The notes: generated by a model from the letters alone, not told the origin. A stretch of DNA of 16,384 nucleotides from Acetobacter sp. 46_36 (GCA_001917135.1 MNTT01000013.1:328722-345105); one strand, 5' to 3'; shown: positions 7,266 to 15,182, counted from the stretch's first letter. Made by a program: numbers and translations.

Positions 7266-7303
7266 AAAACAAAAAAAACGCCGCAAGGGCGCATTTTTGT
7301 TTT
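7266..7303 (-). terminator. Second minus-strand rho-independent terminator
   Basis: A CGCC/GGCG stem extended by AAAACAAAAA/TTTTTGTTTT arms; on the minus strand eight T follow the GC core. Immediately before it on that strand is AGCCCCACCA, another tRNA-acceptor-like end (around 7306-7315), so the arrangement at 7130/7124 is repeated. The stretch 6791-7448 otherwise holds no convincing gene. Confidence 0.7.
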
Positions 7304-7448
7304 AATGGTGGGGCTGAGCTAGCAATTCACGAACTACGTTTCATGAAAAAAATTGAATAAAAGTAAAAATTGCAAAAATCTATATTTTTCTGGATTTTTA
7401 CATAATTGTAAGTTATCATAAGAAAAATCAACATATTTGAGCTTATTT

Positions 7449-8435
7449 ATGGAAAACACAGAAGAATATATTTCATCTGCTTTTATTGACTTACATTATG
7501 AGGGTAAGAAAATAAAAGAACACACAATGGATTGGTACGAATTTTCATCCTCCATTGATGGTCTTACCTGCTTACTTAAAAATGTAGCTGAAACTCTAGG
7601 AGTACCTGAAAACAAATTAAGTATTGAAATTGGAAGTATTCAGGACGGAGGGCTAAAAACAAAAATAGTCATTAAATGTGCTATTGGGATATGGTTTCTT
7701 GATCATTTAGGTGGTTATATTCTTGACAACGCACTTGATGCCATTAATGCCGATAAGTTTATTAAAGAACAAACTATTAAGGTGGCAAATAAAACTCTTA
7801 ATATTTGTGATAAAGGCTTAGATTTAGTAAATGATATTCTCGACAGAACAAATACTTTCATAAATAATAAACTTAATAAAAAAAATGAAAATAACCCTAT
7901 CAAATTATTGGCAGCATCTAGAGATAACATTGATACTCAAATAATGAAAAACCAAAAAAATCATAGATGTCTGGAGCAATTTGTTGAATGTCTTTCAAAC
8001 GATGTTGAAAAATTGGAATACTCTCCTAGTTCCTCTAAAGGACATAAAACAGATATAACATTTACTCCCAAAGAACTGCCATTCTTAACAAATCCAATAA
8101 AAGAAAAAAGAGATGAAGATAGTGAAGAAGTATCAACAGTATATGTAACTTTACGTCTTGAAGGTTCCCACTTAACCGGAGAAGAATGGTCATTTGTCGA
8201 AGTGAACAAATCAACAAAGAAAAAAACAAAACCTAAAAGATATAAAGCCGAAGTTTATGATTCTTGGCTGTTAAAACTTGGAAGAGAAAAAGCCTTAACA
8301 GAACTAAAAGATGTTGATTTATATTGTGAAATGCTTGTTAAAAGAATCACAAAAGATAAGAGAGACACAATTAAACGCATAATTATTAAATGTTCAACAG
8401 AAAAATTTGAACCGACTTTATTTGATAACTATTAA
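7449..8435 (+). CDS. Unrecognised 328-aa protein, first gene of an AT-rich cargo operon
   Basis: The start is taken at ATG 7449 (MENTEEY); an in-frame TTG at 7437 is also possible and ribosome sites are weak. I do not recognise the family with confidence. Residues ~1-75 look like an alpha/beta domain (FIDLHYEGKKIKEHTMDWYE, ENKLSIEIGSIQDGGLKTKI), a style I associate with uncharacterised mobile-island proteins. Residues ~76-95 are hydrophobic (IKCAIGIWFLDHLGGYIL), then helical charged segments to ~180. A second beta-rich domain begins near ~220 (VSTVYVTLRLEGSHLTGEEWSF) and ends DTIKRIIIKCSTEKF. It is markedly AT-rich and lysine/asparagine-rich compared with the recombinase genes, suggesting separate origin. 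The next gene starts 22 bases later on the same strand. Lying between two serine recombinases, it is probable cargo; defence is a guess from context. Confidence 0.8.
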   Translation: MENTEEYISSAFIDLHYEGKKIKEHTMDWYEFSSSIDGLTCLLKNVAETLGVPENKLSIEIGSIQDGGLKTKIVIKCAIGIWFLDHLGGYILDNALDAINADKFIKEQTIKVANKTLNICDKGLDLVNDILDRTNTFINNKLNKKNENNPIKLLAASRDNIDTQIMKNQKNHRCLEQFVECLSNDVEKLEYSPSSSKGHKTDITFTPKELPFLTNPIKEKRDEDSEEVSTVYVTLRLEGSHLTGEEWSFVEVNKSTKKKTKPKRYKAEVYDSWLLKLGREKALTELKDVDLYCEMLVKRITKDKRDTIKRIIIKCSTEKFEPTLFDNY

Positions 8436-8457
8436 AAATCATATCAACTATAGAAAA

Positions 8458-9222
8458 ATGACTAATGTAAACGAATATATAAATTTAACAAAAGCATTAC
8501 TTAACAGAATTGGAACAACAACTTTCTATATACAAGAGCAGGATTTTGTATCTTCGGTTACGGTACCTTTCTTCAAGCAGATTGCTCAAATTGCATCTGA
8601 CACTCTATTATTAATAGAAAAGAACTCGTTCTATAATGCCTGTCTTTTATCTACGAGTATTGTTGAGAGCATTATACAACTAACCTGGTTAGACGTTGAT
8701 ATAAAAAAACGTTCCCAAAACTATCTTGCTTTTGGCCTAATTGAAGACCTACCCAGAATAGAAAATCATCCAGAAGAATATGAAGATACCTTAGAATGTT
8801 TAAAAATAATAGAAGCCGAGAAATTTTTAAAGAAAAATCCAGCTGATAAAAACCCATTAAACCGTAAAAATTATATTAATCATTGGTACAACATAGATGG
8901 AGCTAGTGGGTTTGAAGCAATGGTAAAAAAACTCAACCAACCATATATAAATAAAGTTTATGAAATGTATTCTATCCTTTGTGGCTTCAAGCACTTTCAA
9001 CCATTTAATATTGTTAGATTATTTGATATTAAAGAAAAAAAATTATTTGAAAATGAGGGACAAAAGTTCATTGCATCTCAGATAACTTTATATTCCCTCA
9101 TTGAAGCAGTTAATATTATCAATAAATATCAAGATAATAAAATTGAATTTCTAGATATAATGGCCAGAACAACAGAGTTAATGAAAAATGACTTAAGATT
9201 TCCTTTAACACCCAACCGCTAG
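8458..9222 (+). CDS. DUF5677-like helical protein, second cargo gene
   Basis: 254 residues from ATG 8458 (MTNVNEYINL); a frame back to TTG 8407 would overlap the previous gene and is less likely. The protein is almost all helical. ACLLSTSIVESIIQLTWLD, then KKRSQNYLAFG, and later YEMYSILCGFKHFQPFN follow the conserved order of the DUF5677 family (helix with E, an R..NY step, and Y..S...H), known from memory and unverified. R136KNYINH142 fits the loose RX4-6H pattern of HEPN ribonucleases, but such a short motif can arise by chance. It probably forms an operon with the 328-aa gene upstream. Its last 18 bases overlap the 3' end of the opposing recombinase gene. Membrane segments and a signal peptide are absent, so a cytosolic location is expected. 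Confidence 0.75.
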   Translation: MTNVNEYINLTKALLNRIGTTTFYIQEQDFVSSVTVPFFKQIAQIASDTLLLIEKNSFYNACLLSTSIVESIIQLTWLDVDIKKRSQNYLAFGLIEDLPRIENHPEEYEDTLECLKIIEAEKFLKKNPADKNPLNRKNYINHWYNIDGASGFEAMVKKLNQPYINKVYEMYSILCGFKHFQPFNIVRLFDIKEKKLFENEGQKFIASQITLYSLIEAVNIINKYQDNKIEFLDIMARTTELMKNDLRFPLTPNR

Positions 9223-10830
9223 TCGTTTCATATTTTCATGGTAGACATGAATGTCATTCGCTAAAGAAGAAAATGCTGCAATATTTTCTTTATGAAAATC
9301 AACAATCCCTTCAAATTTTGAACCGACCAACAATTTATCAAATGGTTTTTGTATTTTATAAATAAGTTTTTGCCCGTCCAAATAACAATCAGAAAGAAGC
9401 AATCCGAGCAATTCTCTCTTTTGCAAAGGGTCTGATGTTTTCATAATCATAGAAGCACTAGCCGCAATATCTAAAACATCATTAACCGTATCTTTTATTT
9501 CCTGAGTAATATCCGCATATTTTTCTATCGTTTTTTGCAGTTCTTTTCTTTTTGCTTCAATATTAACTTTTTCTTCTTCCCACTCAGAACGGTCAATACC
9601 TCCGTCAAAGAAAACATCTTTTACCCGACGTTCTCGAACATTTAATTTTTCAATCTCATTGGTAATCTGGCGTTTCATAACTGCATTTACTTTTTCTTCA
9701 TCAATAAGTCTTTGCTGAATATTTTTCTTTAAAAGCTCCACAATATCGCTGTTTATTCTGATTTTGCTGAAAACTTCTTCATCCAACTGATTCAGAATTA
9801 CGGATTCGCTAACCAATTCTTGATCGCAAGGTCCTTTTAAACGACCGCAACGTAAATAAGTATATGTTTTGCCATTTGTCTTTTTATGAGTTTCCTCGCT
9901 CAATGTACAACCACAATGCGCACATTTAATCAAACCTCTGAAAGCAAACGGAAGACCACCATAGACCTGTTCTTTGCAATGTATTTTTTTGCCGGATAAC
10001 AAATCCTGAACTTTATCAAACAAAGATTTATCAATAAGCGGCTCATAGATATGCGGAATAACCTGCCCTTTTACAACCATTTCCCCATAATAAAAAGGAT
10101 TCGTCAGCATATTATAAACAGCAACCCGGCTTATAGATTTTTTTGTTTTAGATCGGAAAGAGTCTAAATTCATTTCCTGAGCCAATTTCCAAATACTTCT
10201 TAAAGAATGGCAACCGGTAGCATATTCCTCGAACAGCTTTTTTACAATTGGTGCACGCTCCGGATCTGCAATAACAGTCGCTTTATTTGTTTCATCTCGC
10301 GTATTTAAATACCCAATTGGCGCCCGTCCCTGCCATTTACCCAACGACCAGTTATAATTCATACTACGGTTAACATTGTCTCTCATAGAAGCAATATACA
10401 TCTTCGCAGAAAGAATACCCATATCCCAGCGCATAATATCTGCAGATGAGCTGTTTTGATTAAGAATAAGTCCTTCTTTATAAAAATGTAATTCAATCTT
10501 GTCTTCTTTTAACAAACCCTCAACAGCAACACATTCATTAAAACGTCTTTGAAAACGGTCAATACAATGAACGACAATAGCTGTTTTTTGTTTTTGCTTT
10601 TTGACAAACTCTAACATTTCATTAAATTTAGTACGTTTACCGACCGTCGAACTTTCGATAACACGATAATTCTTTAAAACGGCTAAACCTCGTTTCTGAC
10701 AATATTCCGCCATAATATCATGTTGCGCGTCTAAAGAAGCTCCGGGTTCTTGTTCTTTACTGGAAACACGAGCAAAAATAACAGCTTGTTTACAATTTTC
10801 TGATTGAATGCATTGATATTTTTTAGACAT
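9205..10830 (-). CDS. Large serine recombinase (541 aa)
   Basis: ATG 10830 follows GAGG at ten bases. The resolvase domain (~14-160) starts AVIFARVSSKEQEPGASLDAQ, with catalytic serine Ser23, then VVHCIDRFQRRFNE and MRDNVNRSMN. The recombinase domain (~170-280) includes GRAPIGYLNTRDE and MLTNPFYYGEMVVKG. A zinc ribbon follows (LIKCAHCGCTLSEETHK ... YLRCGRLKGPC), then a long coiled-coil (~350-460) and a C-terminal tail. This is the full layout of phage- and transposon-type large serine recombinases that integrate or excise DNA at att sites. It begins 2 bases after the upstream acidic gene and is probably translated with it. It is unlike the recombinase at 5009-6238 and belongs to another subgroup, so the two may represent nested insertions. 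Confidence 0.93.
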   Translation of the reverse strand: MSKKYQCIQSENCKQAVIFARVSSKEQEPGASLDAQHDIMAEYCQKRGLAVLKNYRVIESSTVGKRTKFNEMLEFVKKQKQKTAIVVHCIDRFQRRFNECVAVEGLLKEDKIELHFYKEGLILNQNSSSADIMRWDMGILSAKMYIASMRDNVNRSMNYNWSLGKWQGRAPIGYLNTRDETNKATVIADPERAPIVKKLFEEYATGCHSLRSIWKLAQEMNLDSFRSKTKKSISRVAVYNMLTNPFYYGEMVVKGQVIPHIYEPLIDKSLFDKVQDLLSGKKIHCKEQVYGGLPFAFRGLIKCAHCGCTLSEETHKKTNGKTYTYLRCGRLKGPCDQELVSESVILNQLDEEVFSKIRINSDIVELLKKNIQQRLIDEEKVNAVMKRQITNEIEKLNVRERRVKDVFFDGGIDRSEWEEEKVNIEAKRKELQKTIEKYADITQEIKDTVNDVLDIAASASMIMKTSDPLQKRELLGLLLSDCYLDGQKLIYKIQKPFDKLLVGSKFEGIVDFHKENIAAFSSLANDIHVYHENMKRLAVGC

Positions 10831-10832
10831 GT

Positions 10833-11330
10833 TTAATATTCCTCATCTTCGTCATCACAAGAATAGTCATCATTTTCTGCATAAAAATCGTCTGAACTCA
10901 TGGTTTCGATAAAGTTTCCGGTTTTGTTGTCATGGATTTTTACAACCGTCCAGGAAGGATCCGATATGTCAAAATCAACGTTAATATCATCGGAACTTTC
11001 AAAAACAGAAGCACCATGTGAATAAATATCCGGGTAATCTTCTTCAAAATGCTTTTCAATTTCTGATGTCAACCGACAAACGCAAACCATGCCGGAATCA
11101 GCGCAAAACTCTTTATGAAGGATATAACTGCCATAGATTTTGTTACTCCAATCGCCAAAACCGGTATCACAAGCAAAAGCCGGAAAACCTGTTAAATCCG
11201 TCAAAGCCTTAGAAACTGCGTCATTAAATGCTTTCGGACTGTCATCTAAAAATTTGCAACATTCGTCCCAAGTATCATTATTCAAGATATAGCAAGGGTC
11301 TGTCACGACATATTTTACAAGCATATTCAT
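10833..11330 (-). CDS. Acidic TDPCY-motif protein, coupled to recombinase
   Basis: 165 residues from ATG 11330, set by GGAG eight bases upstream; the longer frame to 11363 lacks a ribosome site. It begins MNMLVKYVVTDPCYIL, then DTWDECCKFLDD, DTGFGDWSNKIYG, ADSGMVCVCRLTSEI and a strongly acidic tail (ENDDYSCDDEDEEY). TDPCY-type starts occur in small uncharacterised phage and plasmid proteins I have seen, but I cannot name the family. It is cysteine-rich (about eight) for its size and has no signal peptide. It ends two bases before the recombinase ATG, so the two are almost certainly one operon. Its charge could suggest a DNA mimic or anti-restriction role, which is a guess only. Confidence 0.75.
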   Translation of the reverse strand: MNMLVKYVVTDPCYILNNDTWDECCKFLDDSPKAFNDAVSKALTDLTGFPAFACDTGFGDWSNKIYGSYILHKEFCADSGMVCVCRLTSEIEKHFEEDYPDIYSHGASVFESSDDINVDFDISDPSWTVVKIHDNKTGNFIETMSSDDFYAENDDYSCDDEDEEY

Positions 11331-11440
11331 TTTTATCACTCCTTTGTTTTTACATAATAACATTATGCCGCGGTTATTTGGGAATGTACGCAGTTATTTT
11401 CAGTTTTTGACGACTTTTTTGCTAATATTTTACTGATTTT

Positions 11441-11641
11441 TCAATTCATTAAGTCCTTATCATTGAGAATTTCAGAACTTATTGACACGGATGTCATTAT
11501 GTTTTTTGTTTTATAAATATTTTTGATACCAACCGTAAAAAATTTAATCAGATTATCCGTCATTTCCGTTAGCTCAATATCCGTAACGTCGGGATACAGA
11601 ACTGATAACTCTCTTTTGAGTCTTTCAAATTCATTTAACAT
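11441..11641 (-). CDS. Small 66-aa helical protein, hypothetical
   Basis: MLNEFERLKRELSVLYPDVTDIELTEMTDNLIKFFTVGIKNI... is a plausible helical, acidic protein with the pattern of small mobile-element proteins: a leading amphipathic helix, a YPDVTDIELTEM turn and a second helix. The ribosome site is weak. It reads in the same direction as the TDPCY gene but is separated from it by about 110 bases of AT-rich sequence. The family is not recognised. Confidence 0.55.
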   Translation of the reverse strand: MLNEFERLKRELSVLYPDVTDIELTEMTDNLIKFFTVGIKNIYKTKNIMTSVSISSEILNDKDLMN

Positions 11642-11745
11642 ATTTAATTTTATGTCGTTATCCCAATATGATGTAAAGCCAAACTTCTTTTTTTTTATAA
11701 ATTTAGAATTTTATATATTAACGTATGGTCTTTAATGTCATTATG

Positions 11746-12329
11746 TTACAACATTCTTTCAATAAACCGTCTCAATGTGCTGAGTTGGACGCCAAGGATT
11801 TTGGCAATTTGGGATTTGGAGATACCTTTTGATAATAAATTTCGCACTTTTTTAGCATTTTTTGAAAGTTTAAGCTTTTTTGATTCTGCGGAGAATGGAC
11901 GTCCGAGCTTCTTTCCTGAGGCTTTGAGATTAGCAAGGGATGATTTTGTACGTTGGGATATTAGGTTTCTCTCTATCTCCGCAGCCAAACCAAAAGCAAA
12001 TGCTAAAACCTTTGATTGTATGTCATTGCCGAGACGATAATTTTCTTTCAAAGTCCAGACCTGGCAGTTTTTAGATAAACAAGTCTCCAAAATCCGCATG
12101 ACTTCAAGCAACGACCGTCCGAGACGGGATATTTCGCAAGAGATAAGGATGTCATTTTCCTGCAAATTCTCTAATAATTCACCAAGTTTGCGGTTTTTCA
12201 GTGCTTTTTTTCCTCAACCCAGTTATCAATATTTAAGTCATGCTTTTTAGCAAACTGTTCAATCTCAAAGTGTTGGTGTTCAAGGGTTTGCTTAGCCGAA
12301 CTAACCCGAATATAACCGATTGCAGCCAT
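11746..12329 (-). CDS. Small serine resolvase/invertase, two frames joined at a -1 slippery site
   Basis: ATG 12329 has AGGAG seven bases upstream. The first frame gives 43 residues, MAAIGYIRVSSAKQTLEHQH (catalytic Ser10) ... WVEEKKH, and stops at TGA 12200-12198. The frame one base back continues without a break as ALKNRKLGELLENL, ISRLGRSLLEVM, FGLAAEIERNLISQRTKSSL, GKKLGRPF and a C-terminal helix-turn-helix (ISKSQIAKILGVQLSTLRRFI) to 11746. Joined at the heptamer A AAA AAG (12210-12204), the protein is 194 residues, the normal size of Tn3-type resolvases and DNA invertases. It resembles gut master-invertase types. Possible explanations are programmed -1 frameshifting (the site equals the E. 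coli dnaX slippery heptamer, in the right phase), a homopolymer sequencing error (A7 for A8), or a recent pseudogene. It is divergent from the autotransporter. Confidence 0.85.
12204..12210 (-). promoter_or_regulatory. A AAA AAG slippery heptamer in resolvase gene
   Basis: In the resolvase reading frame the codons run GAG GAA AAA AAG CAC TGA. The last A of GAA with AAA and AAG makes the classic -1 slippery heptamer, and a -1 slip gives GCA CTG AAA, the exact frame of the remaining gene. A GGTTGAGG purine stretch lies directly upstream; no strong downstream hairpin is seen. Confidence 0.55.
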
Positions 12330-12525
12330 TGTTTTCTCCTTAAAATTTCTTAAAAATACCGGTCATTTTATTAGAACGATAAAATCAACTGCTTTTTGCA
12401 AGTTTCGCACTTTTTCTTTTCAATAAAAAATCAAGGAAAAATAATAGCTTGTTTTCTTTTGCTTCGGAACACATCTGTCTTTTAGACAACCGGTCACAAT
12501 CGTTGGTTTGTGTATAGTGAAACAG

Positions 12526-12565
12526 TCTAGCTTGGCTAGATTACACACTTTAATTGCAATTAAAG
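12526..12565. promoter_or_regulatory. Two palindromes upstream of the autotransporter
   Basis: TCTAGC-TTG-GCTAGA (12526-12540) and the perfect 18-bp palindrome CTTTAATTGCAATTAAAG (12548-12565) lie between the divergent resolvase and autotransporter genes, the second just before the autotransporter ribosome site (AAGGA). GTGTA/TACAC flank the first imperfectly. They could be operators or resolvase sites. ACCGGTCA also occurs twice in direct orientation (12358-12365, 12489-12496). No large inverted pair that would define an invertible promoter is visible in 12330-12581. Confidence 0.45.
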
Positions 12566-12581
12566 ATAAGGAAATGAACTT

Positions 12582-14803
12582 ATGAAGAAAAAACTTTTAT
12601 TTACAACGGCTTTAGTGGCGGCTTTTGCGGCAACTAATGCTTATGCCATGGAAATAAATACCGATACAGAAATTACAGGCGAAGAACAAGCGATAGAACC
12701 TAACGAAAAACTTATTGTTTCAGGCGGGAAATTAGTTGCAACGGATACGCACGTCTATGGTCTATGCAGAAGGGGTTGAAGTTACAGGTGGCACAGTCAT
12801 TTTAAATGACGGAGCCAGTTTAAAAAACGATAATTGGGATGAAAGCTTCAAACTAAGTAGCGGAACTATTATAATGAATGGTGGAGGAGACGGTCCTAGC
12901 ATAGGAACTAATCACTCCAGTGAAGAAGAGTCGTGGGAATACAGAGGCGGTAAATTTGAAATGACCGGCGGTAATCTCATCGTTAACGGTTCTGAAAACT
13001 ATATTGAAGGCGGTGATGTTACCATTAGCGCTGGTGCTGTTGATATTGCTGAAGGTGCAACATTGCAGACAGCAGCTACATTAATCCCATTAATCCCATC
13101 AGGTCTTTCTCCTGAAGAGGGTGATGATGCAATGGCTGGTGAAGTTGCAGTAATTAAACTCACAGATGAAGGAACAATTAACCTCTCTGGCACGTTAGTT
13201 TCTGACGTTTCCGGCAATGGTAACTTAAATGTTAAGTCTTCAAGCGCTTTGGTTGACGGTAATGTTTCCGGCTCCAACCTGACTTTTGAAGCCGACCATT
13301 CTTTAAGCAAACTTGTTTCCGGCACAATCGGCGATTTGGCTTCTCTGAATGTCAACAAAGGCACTTTGACTTATGACGCGCCGACCGGTAAAATCGGCAA
13401 TCTGAATGTTGCCGGCGGTTTGGACATCGGTACAAATACCGTAAATGCCACGAATGTTGACTTCAAAGATAATTCCAGCCTGGCTTTGCGCGTGGCGGCT
13501 ACTGACAACTACGGTAAAATCAATGCCGATAAAATTGGTATCGGTAATGAAACAACCATAAAAATTACGCTTGATAATGGTGTGGTTGGAAGTGAGGGTG
13601 AAACCTTTAAATTCTTAAACAGTGGAAACATTGACGGTGAATTTACCAACAAGATTGCAGAAAATGGCCGTTATGACATTGTTCAGAATAAGGACGGTTC
13701 GTTTAATGTTACTCAGAAAAATACGACGGCTTCCGATGTTGTTGCCGAGGCTGGCGGTACGGCTTCTAATGCCGCAACTGCCGAAGCTTGGGAAACAATT
13801 AACAATTCGTCAAACGTAAGCGCACAAGCTAAAGCTGTTTCTACGGCAATTTATGACCTATCGCAAGAAACTTCTGCCGCCGGTAAAAAAGCCTATGTCG
13901 ATGCTTTGACAGCCGTAGCGCCGGAAGTTGCACCGATGGTTCAGAAGACACAGACTGAAACTGCCAACCAGGTATTCGGCGCTGTATCAACCCGTTTAAC
14001 CGGCGGTTCAATCTCAACCGGTTCTGAAGGTATGTCTTCCGGTGATTCTAATCCTGACGCGGCTGTTTGGGTTCAGGGTATGTTCAACAAATCCAAGCTG
14101 GACGATACTTCAAAAGCCAAAGGGTTTGATGCGGATTCTAACGGTGTTGCTCTCGGTATTGAATACTGACATTGACGGTTTTATGAGAAGCACGGATGTT
14201 GATACACACACCGCTATTTTGTATGGCGAATATAAACCGTCTAACTGGTACGTTAACGGTATTGCGACATACGGTTGGTCTGATTATTCCGAAGATAAAA
14301 ATGTTGCGGGTGTTGGTGTAAAAGCCGACTACGATGTTGAAACATTCGGTTTGCAGGCCATGACCGGTTATGACATGCAGGTTAAAGGCTTTGGTTTCAC
14401 TCCGGAAGCAGGATTGCGTTATGTTCATATTAAACAGGATGCTTATAAAGATTCTGCCGACCAGAAAGTCTCCGGCAACGACAGTGATATTTTGACCGGT
14501 GTTATCGGTGCAAAAGTCAGCAAGAACTTTGAATTGTCTAACGGTATGAACATCAAGCCGGAAGCTAGAATTGCCGCAACCTATGACCTGTTTAACGATG
14601 ATGTTAATTCAGTCGTAACACTGGCTAACGGTTCTGCTTATGCCGTTGACGGCGAAGCTCTTGACCGTTTCGGAATGGAATTCGGTGCTGGTGTAACTGC
14701 GGAAGTTAATGACAATGTCGAACTCTCGTTTGGTTATGAAGGCAAATTCCGTGAAGATTACCAAGACCACACTGGCTTGTTGAATGCTAAATATAAATTT
14801 TAG
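12582..14803 (+). pseudogene. Autotransporter (type V secretion) gene with two frame breaks
   Basis: ATG 12582 follows AAGGA. The first frame encodes a clear signal peptide (MKKKLLFTTALVAAFAATNAYA, cut before MEIN) and ~45 passenger residues, then hits TGA at 12777-12779. A second frame (to 14169) carries the beta-helix-like passenger with glycine-rich rungs (GGTVILNDGASL, GGNLIVNG), a linker and the start of the barrel (AAVWVQGMFNKSKLDDTSKA ... GVALGIE). A third frame (from about 14163 to 14803) holds the rest of the barrel (TDIDGFMRSTDVDTHTAIL ... GLLNAKYKF) with the terminal phenylalanine typical of outer-membrane proteins. Break 1 is a perfect 7-bp tandem duplication at 12753-12766. Break 2, after GIE, probably reflects a deletion removing the usual first barrel strands. 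As read, no full protein can reach the surface. The passenger has no protease motif, so an adhesin role is likely (inference). Confidence 0.88.
12753..12766 (+). repeat. GTCTATG x2 tandem duplication breaking the autotransporter frame
   Basis: GTCTATG occurs twice head-to-tail. Removing one copy restores HVYAEGVEVTGG in frame, joining the signal-peptide part to the passenger. Seven is not a multiple of three, so gain or loss of a unit switches the frame. Confidence 0.85.
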
Positions 14804-14828
14804 TATTTAACATTCCTTTGCTAAAAAG

Positions 14829-14860
14829 CGCTTCGAGAGCAATTTCGGAGCGTTTTTTTT
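14829..14860 (+). terminator. Rho-independent terminator after the autotransporter
   Basis: CGCTTCGA and TCGGAGCG form an 8-bp stem (one G-T) around an 8-base loop, followed by eight T, 26 bases after the stop codon. The rest of 14861-15041 is a leader without a gene; TGTCATCAA appears twice in it. Confidence 0.85.
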
Positions 14861-15041
14861 ATTTTACAAACGACTTATTGTCACAACTGTCATCAAGTTA
14901 AGCACTTGTTTTTGTTTTAAGTCCCAAAATCGTAGCAAAATGTCATCAAAAAGTAGAATTTTAGGGGCTCGCGGATGTGATTTTTCCCGACATAATAAAA
15001 ATAGTTAATGAGTAAACAACTAGTTATGAAAGGAAAATCTT

Positions 15042-15170
15042 ATGTATCAAATCAAAGTCAATGGCGTGTTAATGCCGACAATTTATTACCATTTGAATGA
15101 GGCAATAGAAGCTTGCGAAGCTGAAAAAGCTCGTGGTTGTGCTGTTTTTACCGAGATTGTTAAGTTATAA
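15042..15170 (+). CDS. 42-aa hypothetical protein, first of a small-gene operon
   Basis: ATG 15042 follows AAAGGAAAA at a suitable distance. The product is MYQIKVNGVLMPTIYYHLNE, then AIEACEAEKARGCAVFTEIVKL, predicted as a short beta hairpin followed by a helix and a strand. It resembles tiny proteins that accompany plasmid and element genes, but I cannot name a family. The next gene starts 12 bases after its stop and its own ribosome site overlaps the stop region (TAAGGAG), so the two are likely coupled. Confidence 0.65.
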   Translation: MYQIKVNGVLMPTIYYHLNEAIEACEAEKARGCAVFTEIVKL

Positions 15171-15182
15171 GGAGTTAGTGTT

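Noticed and set aside
6838..7322. Plus-strand open frames of 69-136 codons in the gene-free stretch
   Set aside because: They run through terminator hairpins and tRNA-like debris, lack ribosome sites and have unnatural composition (Arg/Cys/Phe-rich).
11735..12040. Plus-strand open frame opposite the resolvase
   Set aside because: Fully antisense to a clear resolvase domain and with no family features.
12330..12581. Invertible promoter between the invertase-like gene and the autotransporter
   Set aside because: No inverted repeat pair of useful length flanks a promoter; ACCGGTCA repeats are direct, and the only inverted match (AACGAT/ATCGTT) is six bases.
12999..13364. Minus-strand open frame inside the autotransporter
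   Set aside because: An antisense shadow of the passenger coding sequence, with no start signal.
13622..13819. Plus-strand frame in the autotransporter linker
   Set aside because: Arg/Leu-rich out-of-frame reading of the alanine-rich linker; the +1 frame is clearly the real one.
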